Shown here: positions 1-6,494 of the stretch, piece after piece
Layout of the letters: each line of letters begins with the position of its first letter
Position numbering within the stretch: position 1 is the first letter of the stretch
Assembly: GCA_017888105.1 (NCBI GenBank)
Contig: JAGHGS010000121.1
Span: 1 to 13,111, forward strand
Reading direction: 5' to 3'
Source: Bacilli bacterium
GTDB taxonomy: Bacteria > Bacillota_I > Bacilli_A > RF39 > UBA660
DNA: 13,111 nucleotides
Program-made: the position numbers and the translations under genes
Notes under the pieces: model-generated
Told to the model about the DNA's origin: nothing
Databases searched by the model: none
What the model saw: only the letters and a program-made list of their open reading frames with translations

Positions 1-1159
1 GAACAAATACAACATTTCCGACTTCTAGTTTTAATGTTTCTTTTAAATTTGCAATTTCATCTTCACTTAAAAATTTAGTAATTGTTGATTTTAGATTTAA
101 ATCTTCTTCTACTTTGATGTATGCTAATCCTTCGGCACCTTTTTCTTTCATCCATTCTTCTAATTTTTTATACCATGAATTTGGTTTTTCCATTTGCTCT
201 ACTTTAATTGCCCTTACTGTTTTTTCTTTAAAGCCATTGAAATTTGTTTCTTTAAAAATATCTGTAATATCTTCAATGATTAAAGGATTTCTTAAATCTG
301 GTTTATCACTACCATATTTAAGCATTGCTTCTTTATAAGGAATTCTTCTGAATGGTCTTGATGATACTTTTTTATTACTAAAATGAGTAAATAATTCGTA
401 AAATACGGTTTCTCCTACTTCATATACATCTTCTTCGGTTGCAAAGCTCATTTCAAAGTCTAATTGATAAAATTCAAGAGTTCGATCTGCCCGACAATCT
501 TCATCACGGAAACATGGAGCGATTTGAAAATAACGATTGAATCCAGATACCATTAATAATTGCTTATAAATCTGAGGTGCTTGTGGTAAAGCATAAAATT
601 TACCTTTATAATTTCTTGATGGAATGACAAAGTCTCTTGCTCCTTCTGGACTGGATGCGGTAATAATTGGTGTTGTAATTTCCGTAAAATTAAGATTTTT
701 CATAATGCTTCTAATATGGTCTATCACTTTTGTTCGAAATAAAATTTTATTATGAACTTCTGGGTTTCTTAAATCTAAATAACGATATTTAAGACGTGTT
801 TCTTCGCTTGCTTCTTTGCTACGGTTAATTTCAAATGGTAATATATTTGCACATTTTCCTAAAACAGTGATTTCTTCTAAAAGAATTTCAATTTCTCCAG
901 TTTTCATGTTAGGATTAATGTCTTTTTCTCTTAAATTGACTATTCCTGTAATGGTTACTGTTGATTCTCGTGTTAAATTTTCTAGTTTTTCTACTTCTTC
1001 ACTAATTACTTGAACAATTCCGGTTTCATCTCGAATGGTTAAGAAACATAAACTTCCTAAGTTTCGAATGGAATTAATCCATCCTGCTATTTTAACTGTT
1101 GAACCAACATCTTCTCTTGTTATTTCACCACAATATTTGTTTCTATATTTATTTTCCAT
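1..1159 (-). CDS. aspS: Aspartyl-tRNA synthetase, 3' end cut by window
   Basis: This cytoplasmic class II synthetase charges tRNA-Asp with aspartate. About 386 codons are present, against roughly 590 for bacterial AspRS, so the C-terminal part lies outside. The ATG at 1159 follows AGGAGGAAT at 1161-1169. Visible in order: an N-terminal OB-fold anticodon domain (about residues 1-105), the YRYLDLRNPE stretch, the TPIIT and SPEGARDF region, the PQAPQIYKQLLM segment, and motif 2 with FRDEDCRADR and EFYQLDFEMSF. The start of the bacterial-type insertion domain follows. The OB-fold has RNLGSL where E. coli has RDLGSL and non-discriminating enzymes have RDHGG, which suggests a discriminating AspRS; this is inference. 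The stop codon of the upstream HisRS-like gene overlaps its Shine-Dalgarno, so the two are probably translationally coupled. Expression is predicted to be under the T-box at 2041-2250. Confidence 0.96.
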   Translation of the reverse strand, partial: MENKYRNKYCGEITREDVGSTVKIAGWINSIRNLGSLCFLTIRDETGIVQVISEEVEKLENLTRESTVTITGIVNLREKDINPNMKTGEIEILLEEITVLGKCANILPFEINRSKEASEETRLKYRYLDLRNPEVHNKILFRTKVIDHIRSIMKNLNFTEITTPIITASSPEGARDFVIPSRNYKGKFYALPQAPQIYKQLLMVSGFNRYFQIAPCFRDEDCRADRTLEFYQLDFEMSFATEEDVYEVGETVFYELFTHFSNKKVSSRPFRRIPYKEAMLKYGSDKPDLRNPLIIEDITDIFKETNFNGFKEKTVRAIKVEQMEKPNSWYKKLEEWMKEKGAEGLAYIKVEEDLNLKSTITKFLSEDEIANLKETLKLEVGNVVFV

Positions 1160-1167
1160 AATTCCTC

Positions 1168-2019
1168 CTATAAATTACTAATTACATAATCTAATATTTC
1201 ATTTTCATCTACTTTTGTTTCTTCTTTCGTTAAATTATCTTGAACGGTAATTAAGCCTTTTTTTAGATCTTCACTATTTAATTTAATGATTATTCGAGCG
1301 TTTAAGTCATTTGCTTCTTTTAGTTGCTCTTCCATTTCTTCTTCTTGATAATTCATTTCTGTTATAATTTCACTCCAACGTAAGTCTTGTACTAGTCTTA
1401 TTGCTGTTAATTTTTCTTCTTCGCTTTTGCTTGTTACATATACATCAATTCTTTTTTCTTCCTTTAAGTTTGAAATAGATGGTAAAAGGTCCATTAAAAG
1501 ATTTAAGTCAATCGTACTATATATTTGCTCTTTTTTTTCGTCAAATTCTCCTTGACATAAAACCTCATTATTATCACTCATGATTTCAAATACCATACTA
1601 ATATTATCTTCTAATTTTTTTTCAGTTTGATCATTTAATTCATAATCCACATCCAAATAATTTAAGTGTTCTAAAATTTCATTACTATTGGTATTTACTT
1701 TTACTAGTAAATCAGAAAATCCTATTTCTTCTAAGAAACGGTAAGTAAGAGAGATTGCTTCCGTATGTATTAGGGGTGCGGCAAAACCAATTACAGTTAT
1801 ACCGAGTTCTTCTTTTTTCAATGATTCATTGTTGTTACTAAAATAGAACTTTACTTGATTTAAGTTTTTTTCTTTAAAGATTTTATAAAATGTTTCTTTT
1901 CCATTATCTGATTGAGATAATTTTATAAAATCATAATTGTAGTATTCACATACGGTTTGAAAAACACGATTGATATAGTTGTAATATTTTGCATATGTTC
2001 CCATTATTTCTTTTTGCAC
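1168..2019 (-). CDS. Degenerate HisRS-like protein, predicted non-catalytic
   Basis: A 283-aa relative of histidyl-tRNA synthetase; real HisRS is about 420 aa. The protein is colinear with HisRS. Residues 1-35 resemble the N-terminal helix. Residues 72-109 (GITVIGFAAPLIHTEAIS, then YRFLEEIGFSDLLVKVN) match the segment after motif 2. Residues 189-283 match the C-terminal anticodon-binding domain. Motif 2 (FRYERPQKGRYRQFHQ in the family) is reduced to SNNNESLKKE. The histidine loop RGLDYYTG is replaced by KKLEDNIS at 134-141, still followed by MVFE. GGGRYD has become CQGEFD. The class II motif 1 region and the cysteine-rich insertion are missing. Aminoacylation is therefore unlikely. The gene starts with GTG, chosen because AGGAGG at 2029-2034 lies 9 nt upstream; the first in-frame ATG (2004) is too far away. 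It sits first behind the T-box and 8 nt before aspS. HisZ is an alternative, but HisZ is longer. Confidence 0.8.
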   Translation of the reverse strand: MQKEIMGTYAKYYNYINRVFQTVCEYYNYDFIKLSQSDNGKETFYKIFKEKNLNQVKFYFSNNNESLKKEELGITVIGFAAPLIHTEAISLTYRFLEEIGFSDLLVKVNTNSNEILEHLNYLDVDYELNDQTEKKLEDNISMVFEIMSDNNEVLCQGEFDEKKEQIYSTIDLNLLMDLLPSISNLKEEKRIDVYVTSKSEEEKLTAIRLVQDLRWSEIITEMNYQEEEMEEQLKEANDLNARIIIKLNSEDLKKGLITVQDNLTKEETKVDENEILDYVISNL

Positions 2020-2040
2020 GATTTTTTTCCTCCTTTAACA

Positions 2041-2250
2041 TAAAAAAACTTAGTAACATAAGGACGAGTATTACCCGCGGTGCCACCTTATTTTACTAAG
2101 TACTCTTAAATATTTATCGCATTTTTGCGTTTTCTAAATTATGAAAGCTGTCTTTCTAATTATTACCCTCTAGGCATTTTCAGCAGCTAGCCCTCTCTTT
2201 TAAAGGGAAACCTAATTATACTTGGTCTTTCCTTAGAAAAATATTTATAT
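2041..2250 (-). promoter_or_regulatory. T-box riboswitch, predicted tRNA-Asp specific
   Basis: The T-box sequence GGTGGCACCGCGGGT is at 2075-2089. Stem I has a lower helix GAAAG (2227-2231) with CTTTC (2143-2147). The internal loop carries AGTA on its 5' side (2219-2222) and GAAAGACA on its 3' side. By analogy with the glyQS leader (GAAAGGCA), the specifier triplet is GAC at 2150-2152, an aspartate codon. The antiterminator bulge is UGGC, which pairs with GCCA-3'; this fits the G73 discriminator of bacterial tRNA-Asp and not the C73 of tRNA-His. A small CGCA/TGCG hairpin at 2119-2130 may be stem III. Uncharged tRNA-Asp should promote expression of the HisRS-like gene and aspS. Helices were drawn by eye. 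Confidence 0.92.
2042..2101 (-). terminator. T-box intrinsic terminator hairpin
   Basis: Arms ACTTAGTAA (2093-2101) and TTACTAAGT (2048-2056) pair over 9 bp. An A/G mismatch and a further 6 bp, ATAAGG with CCTTAT, extend the stem. A run of seven T follows (2042-2048 on the minus strand). The conserved T-box bulge lies inside the hairpin loop. Confidence 0.8.
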
Positions 2251-2255
2251 AGTTC

Positions 2256-2284
2256 ATTTTATTATATTTTTTTATAATCGTCAA
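2256..2284 (-). promoter_or_regulatory. Sigma-A type promoter of the T-box operon
   Basis: TTGACG (2279-2284) and TAAAAT (2256-2261) are separated by exactly 17 bp. The promoter begins just after the stop of the 216-aa gene and would start transcription about 2249, at the 5' edge of the T-box stem I. Confidence 0.75.
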
Positions 2285-2290
2285 GTACTT

Positions 2291-2941
2291 TTAACGACGA
2301 GAACGAGTATAAGTTAATTTTGATTGGAATAATTCTTCATAATTAAACATCTTTTGTAGTTTTTCATCACAGGAAATGATACTTGCATTTGCTAAAGCAA
2401 ATAAAGATGCTTTGACAATTCCTTTTTCTTTTTCTAATTTTTCATAGATTGCTTTATATATTTTTGATACTAAAATATTTTGTAAGATCGCATTTTCAGC
2501 AATTTCTTGGACTGATTGAATATCACTGCTATTTTCAAACTTATTCAAAAATTCAAAGATACTACGACCAACATTTTCTTTTAATTCTTTTTCTTCCGCA
2601 AGATCAACGTAACTTTTAAATTGGAATTTTTTGATATTTCCTAGTGAATCCATTAAGATGCTGTAATCTTTTGTGATATTTAAATTTATGACTGGATAAA
2701 AACTTAGAAAATCACGATCAAGATTTGATAAAGAAGCAAAGTCTTTGCTATTAAAACTTAATCTTTGTAAATCTTCTTCTCTTAAATTTTTAACTTTTCG
2801 TGATTCTTTTTCATTCCATAAGTTTATACACTTATTTACTAATATTGGCAAATATCCTTCCCATAATCCTGTGTTTAAATATTTATTATAAAACAATATT
2901 AACTCTTCTTCGTAACTCAATTGGAATCCATTCCTTTTCAT
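2291..2941 (-). CDS. Unknown 216-aa protein, related to its 197-aa neighbour
   Basis: I do not recognise this family. It is a soluble-looking, charged, mostly helical protein with no signal peptide or membrane segment. It shares order and spacing of weak motifs with the 197-aa protein at 3030-3623: FNSKDFASL against FDPKDLAYL, SILMDSLGNIKKFQF against YIIFDLKGQVKEFVI, then EIAEN/ELAKE, IVKASLFALANASII against IMRAGMFKNAYYNII, and KLQKMFN against YCKKFLN. The two are probably distant paralogs. The ATG at 2941 follows GGAGGA at 2948-2953. The gene has its own promoter and a hairpin at the beginning of its transcript. It lies between dtd and the hisS-aspS pair, where B. subtilis has yrvJ, an unrelated amidase-type gene as I recall. 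The C-terminus is basic (TRSRR). Confidence 0.85.
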   Translation of the reverse strand: MKRNGFQLSYEEELILFYNKYLNTGLWEGYLPILVNKCINLWNEKESRKVKNLREEDLQRLSFNSKDFASLSNLDRDFLSFYPVINLNITKDYSILMDSLGNIKKFQFKSYVDLAEEKELKENVGRSIFEFLNKFENSSDIQSVQEIAENAILQNILVSKIYKAIYEKLEKEKGIVKASLFALANASIISCDEKLQKMFNYEELFQSKLTYTRSRR

Positions 2942-2956
2942 TTTTATTCCTCCGTT

Positions 2957-2980
2957 CTTACCCCTCTTTTTGAGGGTAAG
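2957..2980 (-). promoter_or_regulatory. 5'-leader hairpin of the 216-aa gene
   Basis: CTTACCCTC and GAGGGGTAAG form a 9-bp stem with one bulged G and an AAAAA loop. No T-run follows, so it is not a classical terminator. It would sit at the extreme 5' end of the transcript from the promoter at 2985-3013, where it could stabilise the mRNA or bind a regulator. Confidence 0.5.
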
Positions 2981-2984
2981 TAAG

Positions 2985-3013
2985 ATTATATCACTATAGA
3001 GTTTCGTTGTAAA
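2985..3013 (-). promoter_or_regulatory. Sigma-A type promoter of the 216-aa gene
   Basis: TTTACA (3008-3013) and TATAAT (2985-2990) are spaced by 17 bp. It lies in the 88-bp gap after the 197-aa gene, with no terminator in between, so transcription from upstream may also read through. Confidence 0.75.
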
Positions 3014-3029
3014 GAGTGCAATTTTGAAT

Positions 3030-3623
3030 TTATCTTGTTGGAGCTTGAAGGGACATATTTAAGAACTTTTTACAATATTCTTGTGAGTTTAAACCAATAA
3101 TATTGTAATAAGCATTTTTAAACATTCCAGCTCGCATTATATCTAATTTATCTTTGGAGTTTTCTTTTAGTTTTTGAAAGGCATAGTTATAAACGAGTGA
3201 TGTTACTATTAATTTTTGCATTTCTTTTGCTAGTTCATTTAAATTTATTGGAATGCTACGTAATTCTAAAATTTGTAAAGCATTCAGTAAATTTAAATTT
3301 AAAGCATGTTGCATTTCTTTTTCTATTACGAATTCTTTTACTTGACCTTTTAAATCAAATATTATATAAGTATTTTCATTAATTATTAGCTTTTGTAATT
3401 CACTAAATTGCAAATAAGCTAAATCTTTCGGATCGAAAAAATATCTTGGCAAATATAATTTTGTTGCTTCTAAAGATAAAGTTGGATTATATAATTTTTC
3501 TATTTGGGTATCGGTGAAGTAACTTTCATAAGTATCTGCAAGATGATTTCCTAATTCTAAGAAATACTCTTTACCTTCACTTTCTTCCAGCATTTGCTCT
3601 ATTATTTCTTCCTCTAATATCAT
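3030..3623 (-). CDS. Unknown 197-aa protein, paralog-like to 216-aa gene
   Basis: I do not recognise this family. It is acidic at the N-terminus (MILEEEIIEQMLEES), predicted helical and soluble, without membrane segments. A central beta-like stretch, NTYIIFDLKGQVKEFVIEK, is followed by helices at about residues 100-190; both parts resemble the 216-aa protein next door. The start at 3623 is one base after the dtd stop, with no good Shine-Dalgarno, so translation probably depends on coupling to dtd. An internal ATG at residue 11 is a less likely alternative. It belongs to the comN-rel-dtd transcription unit by spacing. A role in translation or stress could be guessed from context only. Confidence 0.82.
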   Translation of the reverse strand: MILEEEIIEQMLEESEGKEYFLELGNHLADTYESYFTDTQIEKLYNPTLSLEATKLYLPRYFFDPKDLAYLQFSELQKLIINENTYIIFDLKGQVKEFVIEKEMQHALNLNLLNALQILELRSIPINLNELAKEMQKLIVTSLVYNYAFQKLKENSKDKLDIMRAGMFKNAYYNIIGLNSQEYCKKFLNMSLQAPTR

Positions 3624-3624
3624 T

Positions 3625-4059
3625 TTAACTTTCTAACAAGATGGTTATTGGACCATCATTTGTTATGTTTACCTCCATTTCTGCACCAAAAATACCAGGT
3701 TTGGTAATAATGTGTTGATTTAATTTTTCATTAAATTTTTCGTATAATTTGATTGCTTCGGCTCCATTTAAAGCTTCGATATACGAAGGACGATTTCCTT
3801 TTTTGGTATTTGCATATAATGTAAATTGACTAATTGATAAAATTTCGCCACCTACTTCTAAAATTGATTTATTCATAATACCAGAGTCGTCATCAAATAT
3901 TCTTAAATTTACTACTTTTTTTACTAATTTGTCAATATCTTCTTCCGTATCACTGCCAGTAAAACCAACTAATAACACTAGTCCTTTCTCAATTTCGTTT
4001 ACTAATTTGTTATTTACTGATACACTACTATGTTTACTTCTTTGTACTAATACTCTCAA
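3625..4059 (-). CDS. dtd: D-aminoacyl-tRNA deacylase
   Basis: Dtd hydrolyses D-aminoacyl-tRNA (and Gly-tRNA-Ala in known members), removing mischarged D-amino acids from translation in the cytoplasm. At 144 aa it has the usual family length. It begins RVLVQRSKHSSVSV like other members. The SQFTLYA motif (about residues 77-83) and the C-terminal NDGPITILLE, which holds the Gly-cisPro (GPxT) substrate-gating motif, are intact. The start is TTG at 4059 and overlaps the rel stop in TTGA (4056-4059). AGGAGG five bases upstream lies inside the last rel codons and fixes this start. rel-dtd adjacency is the normal Bacilli arrangement. Confidence 0.97.
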   Translation of the reverse strand: MRVLVQRSKHSSVSVNNKLVNEIEKGLVLLVGFTGSDTEEDIDKLVKKVVNLRIFDDDSGIMNKSILEVGGEILSISQFTLYANTKKGNRPSYIEALNGAEAIKLYEKFNEKLNQHIITKPGIFGAEMEVNITNDGPITILLES

Positions 4060-6212
4060 AATTTCCTCCTACTTACTTTTCTTATGAAAGAAAGCATTTC
4101 TAAATCTAATATGATTCGCTCTACTTCCTCTTTGTTTTTTACTTTAATGGTTATTTCATATAGATAGCTATTCGCATATTCTTTGGCTTTAAAAGCATCT
4201 ATATGAACATTTCTTTTTGTGAATGTAGCAATAATTTCTGATAAATAATTTTTATTGCTGTCTGTTTCTATATATAGATCGGTTAAATAGGTTGATTCAT
4301 GAAATTCATTCCAACTTACTTCAATCGTTCGCTCTTCTTTATCAACAATATTTGAACAATTTGTCTTATGAATTGTAATTCCTTGACCTTTGGTAATAAA
4401 ACCAATAATTTCATCCCCTTTTACAGGTTTACAACATTTTGCAATATTTACTAAGATATCTCCAAAACCAGCGACGATAATATCGTTTTTATAGTTTCCT
4501 TCGGTTTTTGTTTCCTTATTTACTTTTTCAATTAAGGCATCTTCTACATTGGCTTTATTTTCTTTGGTTAAATTGATAATAAATCCAGCGGTATATCTTA
4601 ATGTACCTATTGATAAATAAATATCTTCTAAATCTTTTAGTTTTAAGTCTTTTAATATTTTTTTAATATTTTCATCACTCATTACTTCATTAAAGCCAAG
4701 TTTTCTTTTACGTAATTCTTTTTCTAAGATATCTTTTCCTTTTTCCGTCATAAAAGCACGCTCTTGTTTGCTGAAGTATGATTTGATTTTGTTTTTTGCT
4801 TGACTTGTTTTTACAAAGTTTAGCCAATCTTTATTGGGAGAACTGTTTGGATTGGTTTTAATTTTTACAATATCATTATTTTCTAATTCATGATTTAATG
4901 GCACAATGGTATCATTTACGATTGCACCAACGGTTTTATCCCCAACATCCGAGTGAATTCGATAAGCAAAATCGATTGGAGTTGCACCACGAGGTAGTTC
5001 CATGACGTCCCCTTTGGGAGTAAAAACGTAAATCATTTCTGCTAACATATCACTCGTTACATCTTTTGCAAAAGCAAGATCATCGACTTCTTCATGAGTC
5101 TCAATTAAGTTACGGAACATTTCTAATTTTTGTTCCATAATATTTTGAACTTTTTTCGTACCATGCTCTTTATAAGACCAGTGAGAAGCCATACCTTTTT
5201 CAGCAAATTCATCCATTTCATAAGTTCTGAATTGAACTTCAAATAAATGACCATCTACTCCAAATACTGTGGTATGCAAGCTTTGATACATATTTGCTTT
5301 TGGCATTGCGATATAATCTTTGAACCGGTTGGGAATTGGACGATATTTCGCATGAACTAATCCTACTGCTAAGTAACAATCACTTACTGTTTCTAATATT
5401 ACTCTTAATGCTAAAATATCATAAATTTCATTCCATTTTTTACCGTTCGATAATTTATTATAAATACTGTGAACACTTTTTACTCGTCCTTTTATTTTAA
5501 ACTTTAAACCTTGTTCTGTTAAAATATTTGTAATGCTTTCTTGCATTTCTTCTAATGAATCGTTTAGTTCTTTTTTTGTTTCACTTAATTTTTCTAAAAT
5601 ATCATTATAAACATCTGGTTTCGTATAATATAGACATAAGTCTTCTAATTCACTTTTAATTGAGTTTATTCCAAGACGGTGAGCGATTGGAATTAGGACT
5701 GCCATTGTTTCATAGGCTTTATCTTTTTGCTTTTTGGGATTAATCGCATAATTGGTTCGCATATTATGAAGACGATCGGCAAGTTTAATAAATAATACTC
5801 TTACATCGGTTGCTAGTCCTACTAATACTTTTCTTAAATAAATGGCACTGGATTCGGAATCGTCTACCAATTCTAATTTGTTTATTTTGGTAATGGAATC
5901 GACAATTGTTGCAACCGTATTGCCAAATTTTTCTTCAATTTCACCTAGCGTGGTCTCTCCATTGTTCATTACTTCATGTAGTAAGGCTCCTATGATTGTT
6001 GTAGAATCTACATTTAGATTATTTACAATTTCAGCTACATGAAGTGGATGAGTAATAAAATCTTCTCCGGTAAGGCGTTTCATTCCTTTGTGTTTTTCTT
6101 TTGCAAAATAATAGGCTTCTTTAATTTTTAATAATTCTTCTGTATCTTTGATGTTTTCTTTGATGTGCTCGTAAACACTTTCAAAGGTTATCGAATTTTC
6201 TTCTGTTTTCAT
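4056..6212 (-). CDS. rel: Rel (p)ppGpp synthetase with degenerate hydrolase motif
   Basis: A long RelA/SpoT homolog of 718 aa, normal for the family. Synthetase parts look intact: GRVK (242-245), YDILALRV with D265, RFKDYIAMPK (296-305, the RxKD class), YQSLHTTV, and E325 in EVQFRT. TGS (about 393-455), the CC zinc-type domain (AKCCKPVKGDEIIG ... H615 ... C619) and the C-terminal ACT domain (about 640-715) are present. In the HD domain, H55 (THP), H79 and D146 (LADRLHNMR) remain, but the HDxxED motif reads H79-E80-V-M-N83-N84, at 5961-5978. The metal-binding Asp and the catalytic Glu-Asp pair are thus replaced, and (p)ppGpp hydrolysis is probably weak or absent. ATG directly follows the comN stop (TAAATG), and GGGGGAG within the comN end serves as Shine-Dalgarno. 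The gene occupies the usual place before dtd. Confidence 0.96.
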   Translation of the reverse strand: MKTEENSITFESVYEHIKENIKDTEELLKIKEAYYFAKEKHKGMKRLTGEDFITHPLHVAEIVNNLNVDSTTIIGALLHEVMNNGETTLGEIEEKFGNTVATIVDSITKINKLELVDDSESSAIYLRKVLVGLATDVRVLFIKLADRLHNMRTNYAINPKKQKDKAYETMAVLIPIAHRLGINSIKSELEDLCLYYTKPDVYNDILEKLSETKKELNDSLEEMQESITNILTEQGLKFKIKGRVKSVHSIYNKLSNGKKWNEIYDILALRVILETVSDCYLAVGLVHAKYRPIPNRFKDYIAMPKANMYQSLHTTVFGVDGHLFEVQFRTYEMDEFAEKGMASHWSYKEHGTKKVQNIMEQKLEMFRNLIETHEEVDDLAFAKDVTSDMLAEMIYVFTPKGDVMELPRGATPIDFAYRIHSDVGDKTVGAIVNDTIVPLNHELENNDIVKIKTNPNSSPNKDWLNFVKTSQAKNKIKSYFSKQERAFMTEKGKDILEKELRKRKLGFNEVMSDENIKKILKDLKLKDLEDIYLSIGTLRYTAGFIINLTKENKANVEDALIEKVNKETKTEGNYKNDIIVAGFGDILVNIAKCCKPVKGDEIIGFITKGQGITIHKTNCSNIVDKEERTIEVSWNEFHESTYLTDLYIETDSNKNYLSEIIATFTKRNVHIDAFKAKEYANSYLYEITIKVKNKEEVERIILDLEMLSFIRKVSRRKF

Positions 6213-6494
6213 TTAAATCTCTCCCCCGTTAATTTCTCTTCGGTAATTTTTAAATTCATTTTTTACATAGTTATCTAATTCATTTAATTCAATATTAAAA
6301 ATATCATTGACCATGTCGCCAAGATCTAATGCTCTTGAACTGGTCCATTTATAGTTTTTTAAATAATTCCATATATCTTCTTCATGAATATAATTCATGC
6401 CTTTTTTATGAATTTCTCTTGTTTTGCTTTTTAAGGCAGGTAAAATTCGTTCATATAGTTCTGCTAGATTTTTAAATTTAATTTCATTATTCAT
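6213..6494 (-). CDS. comN: ComN-type post-transcriptional regulator
   Basis: A small protein (93 aa from this start) that fits the ComN/YrzD family. In B. subtilis ComN binds the comE mRNA region and affects its localisation and expression. The recognisable core is LAELYERILPALKSK, then the EEDIWNYLKNYKW signature and LGDMVNDIFNIE. Length matches the family (about 95-100 aa). ATG at 6494 was chosen; an in-frame GTG at 6503 would add three residues but has no better ribosome site. The gene overlaps the end of the upstream Bro-N gene by 8 bp and abuts rel, so all three are likely co-transcribed. From memory, comN lies beside spoVB in B. subtilis, which matches the flippase found nearby. Confidence 0.85.
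   Translation of the reverse strand: MNNEIKFKNLAELYERILPALKSKTREIHKKGMNYIHEEDIWNYLKNYKWTSSRALDLGDMVNDIFNIELNELDNYVKNEFKNYRREINGGEI

Noticed and set aside
1168..2019. HisZ, the HisG regulatory subunit
   Set aside because: No his genes are nearby, the protein is much shorter than HisZ, and HisZ lacks the C-terminal anticodon-binding domain seen here; kept only as an alternative.
2041..2250. Histidine-specific T-box
   Set aside because: No CAY triplet lies in the specifier loop, and the UGGC bulge does not match the C73 discriminator of tRNA-His.
4056..4058. Possible Mycoplasma-type code with TGA as tryptophan
   Set aside because: Rel stops at TGA at its normal length, and tryptophan is written TGG in full-length genes; no in-frame TGA was needed anywhere.
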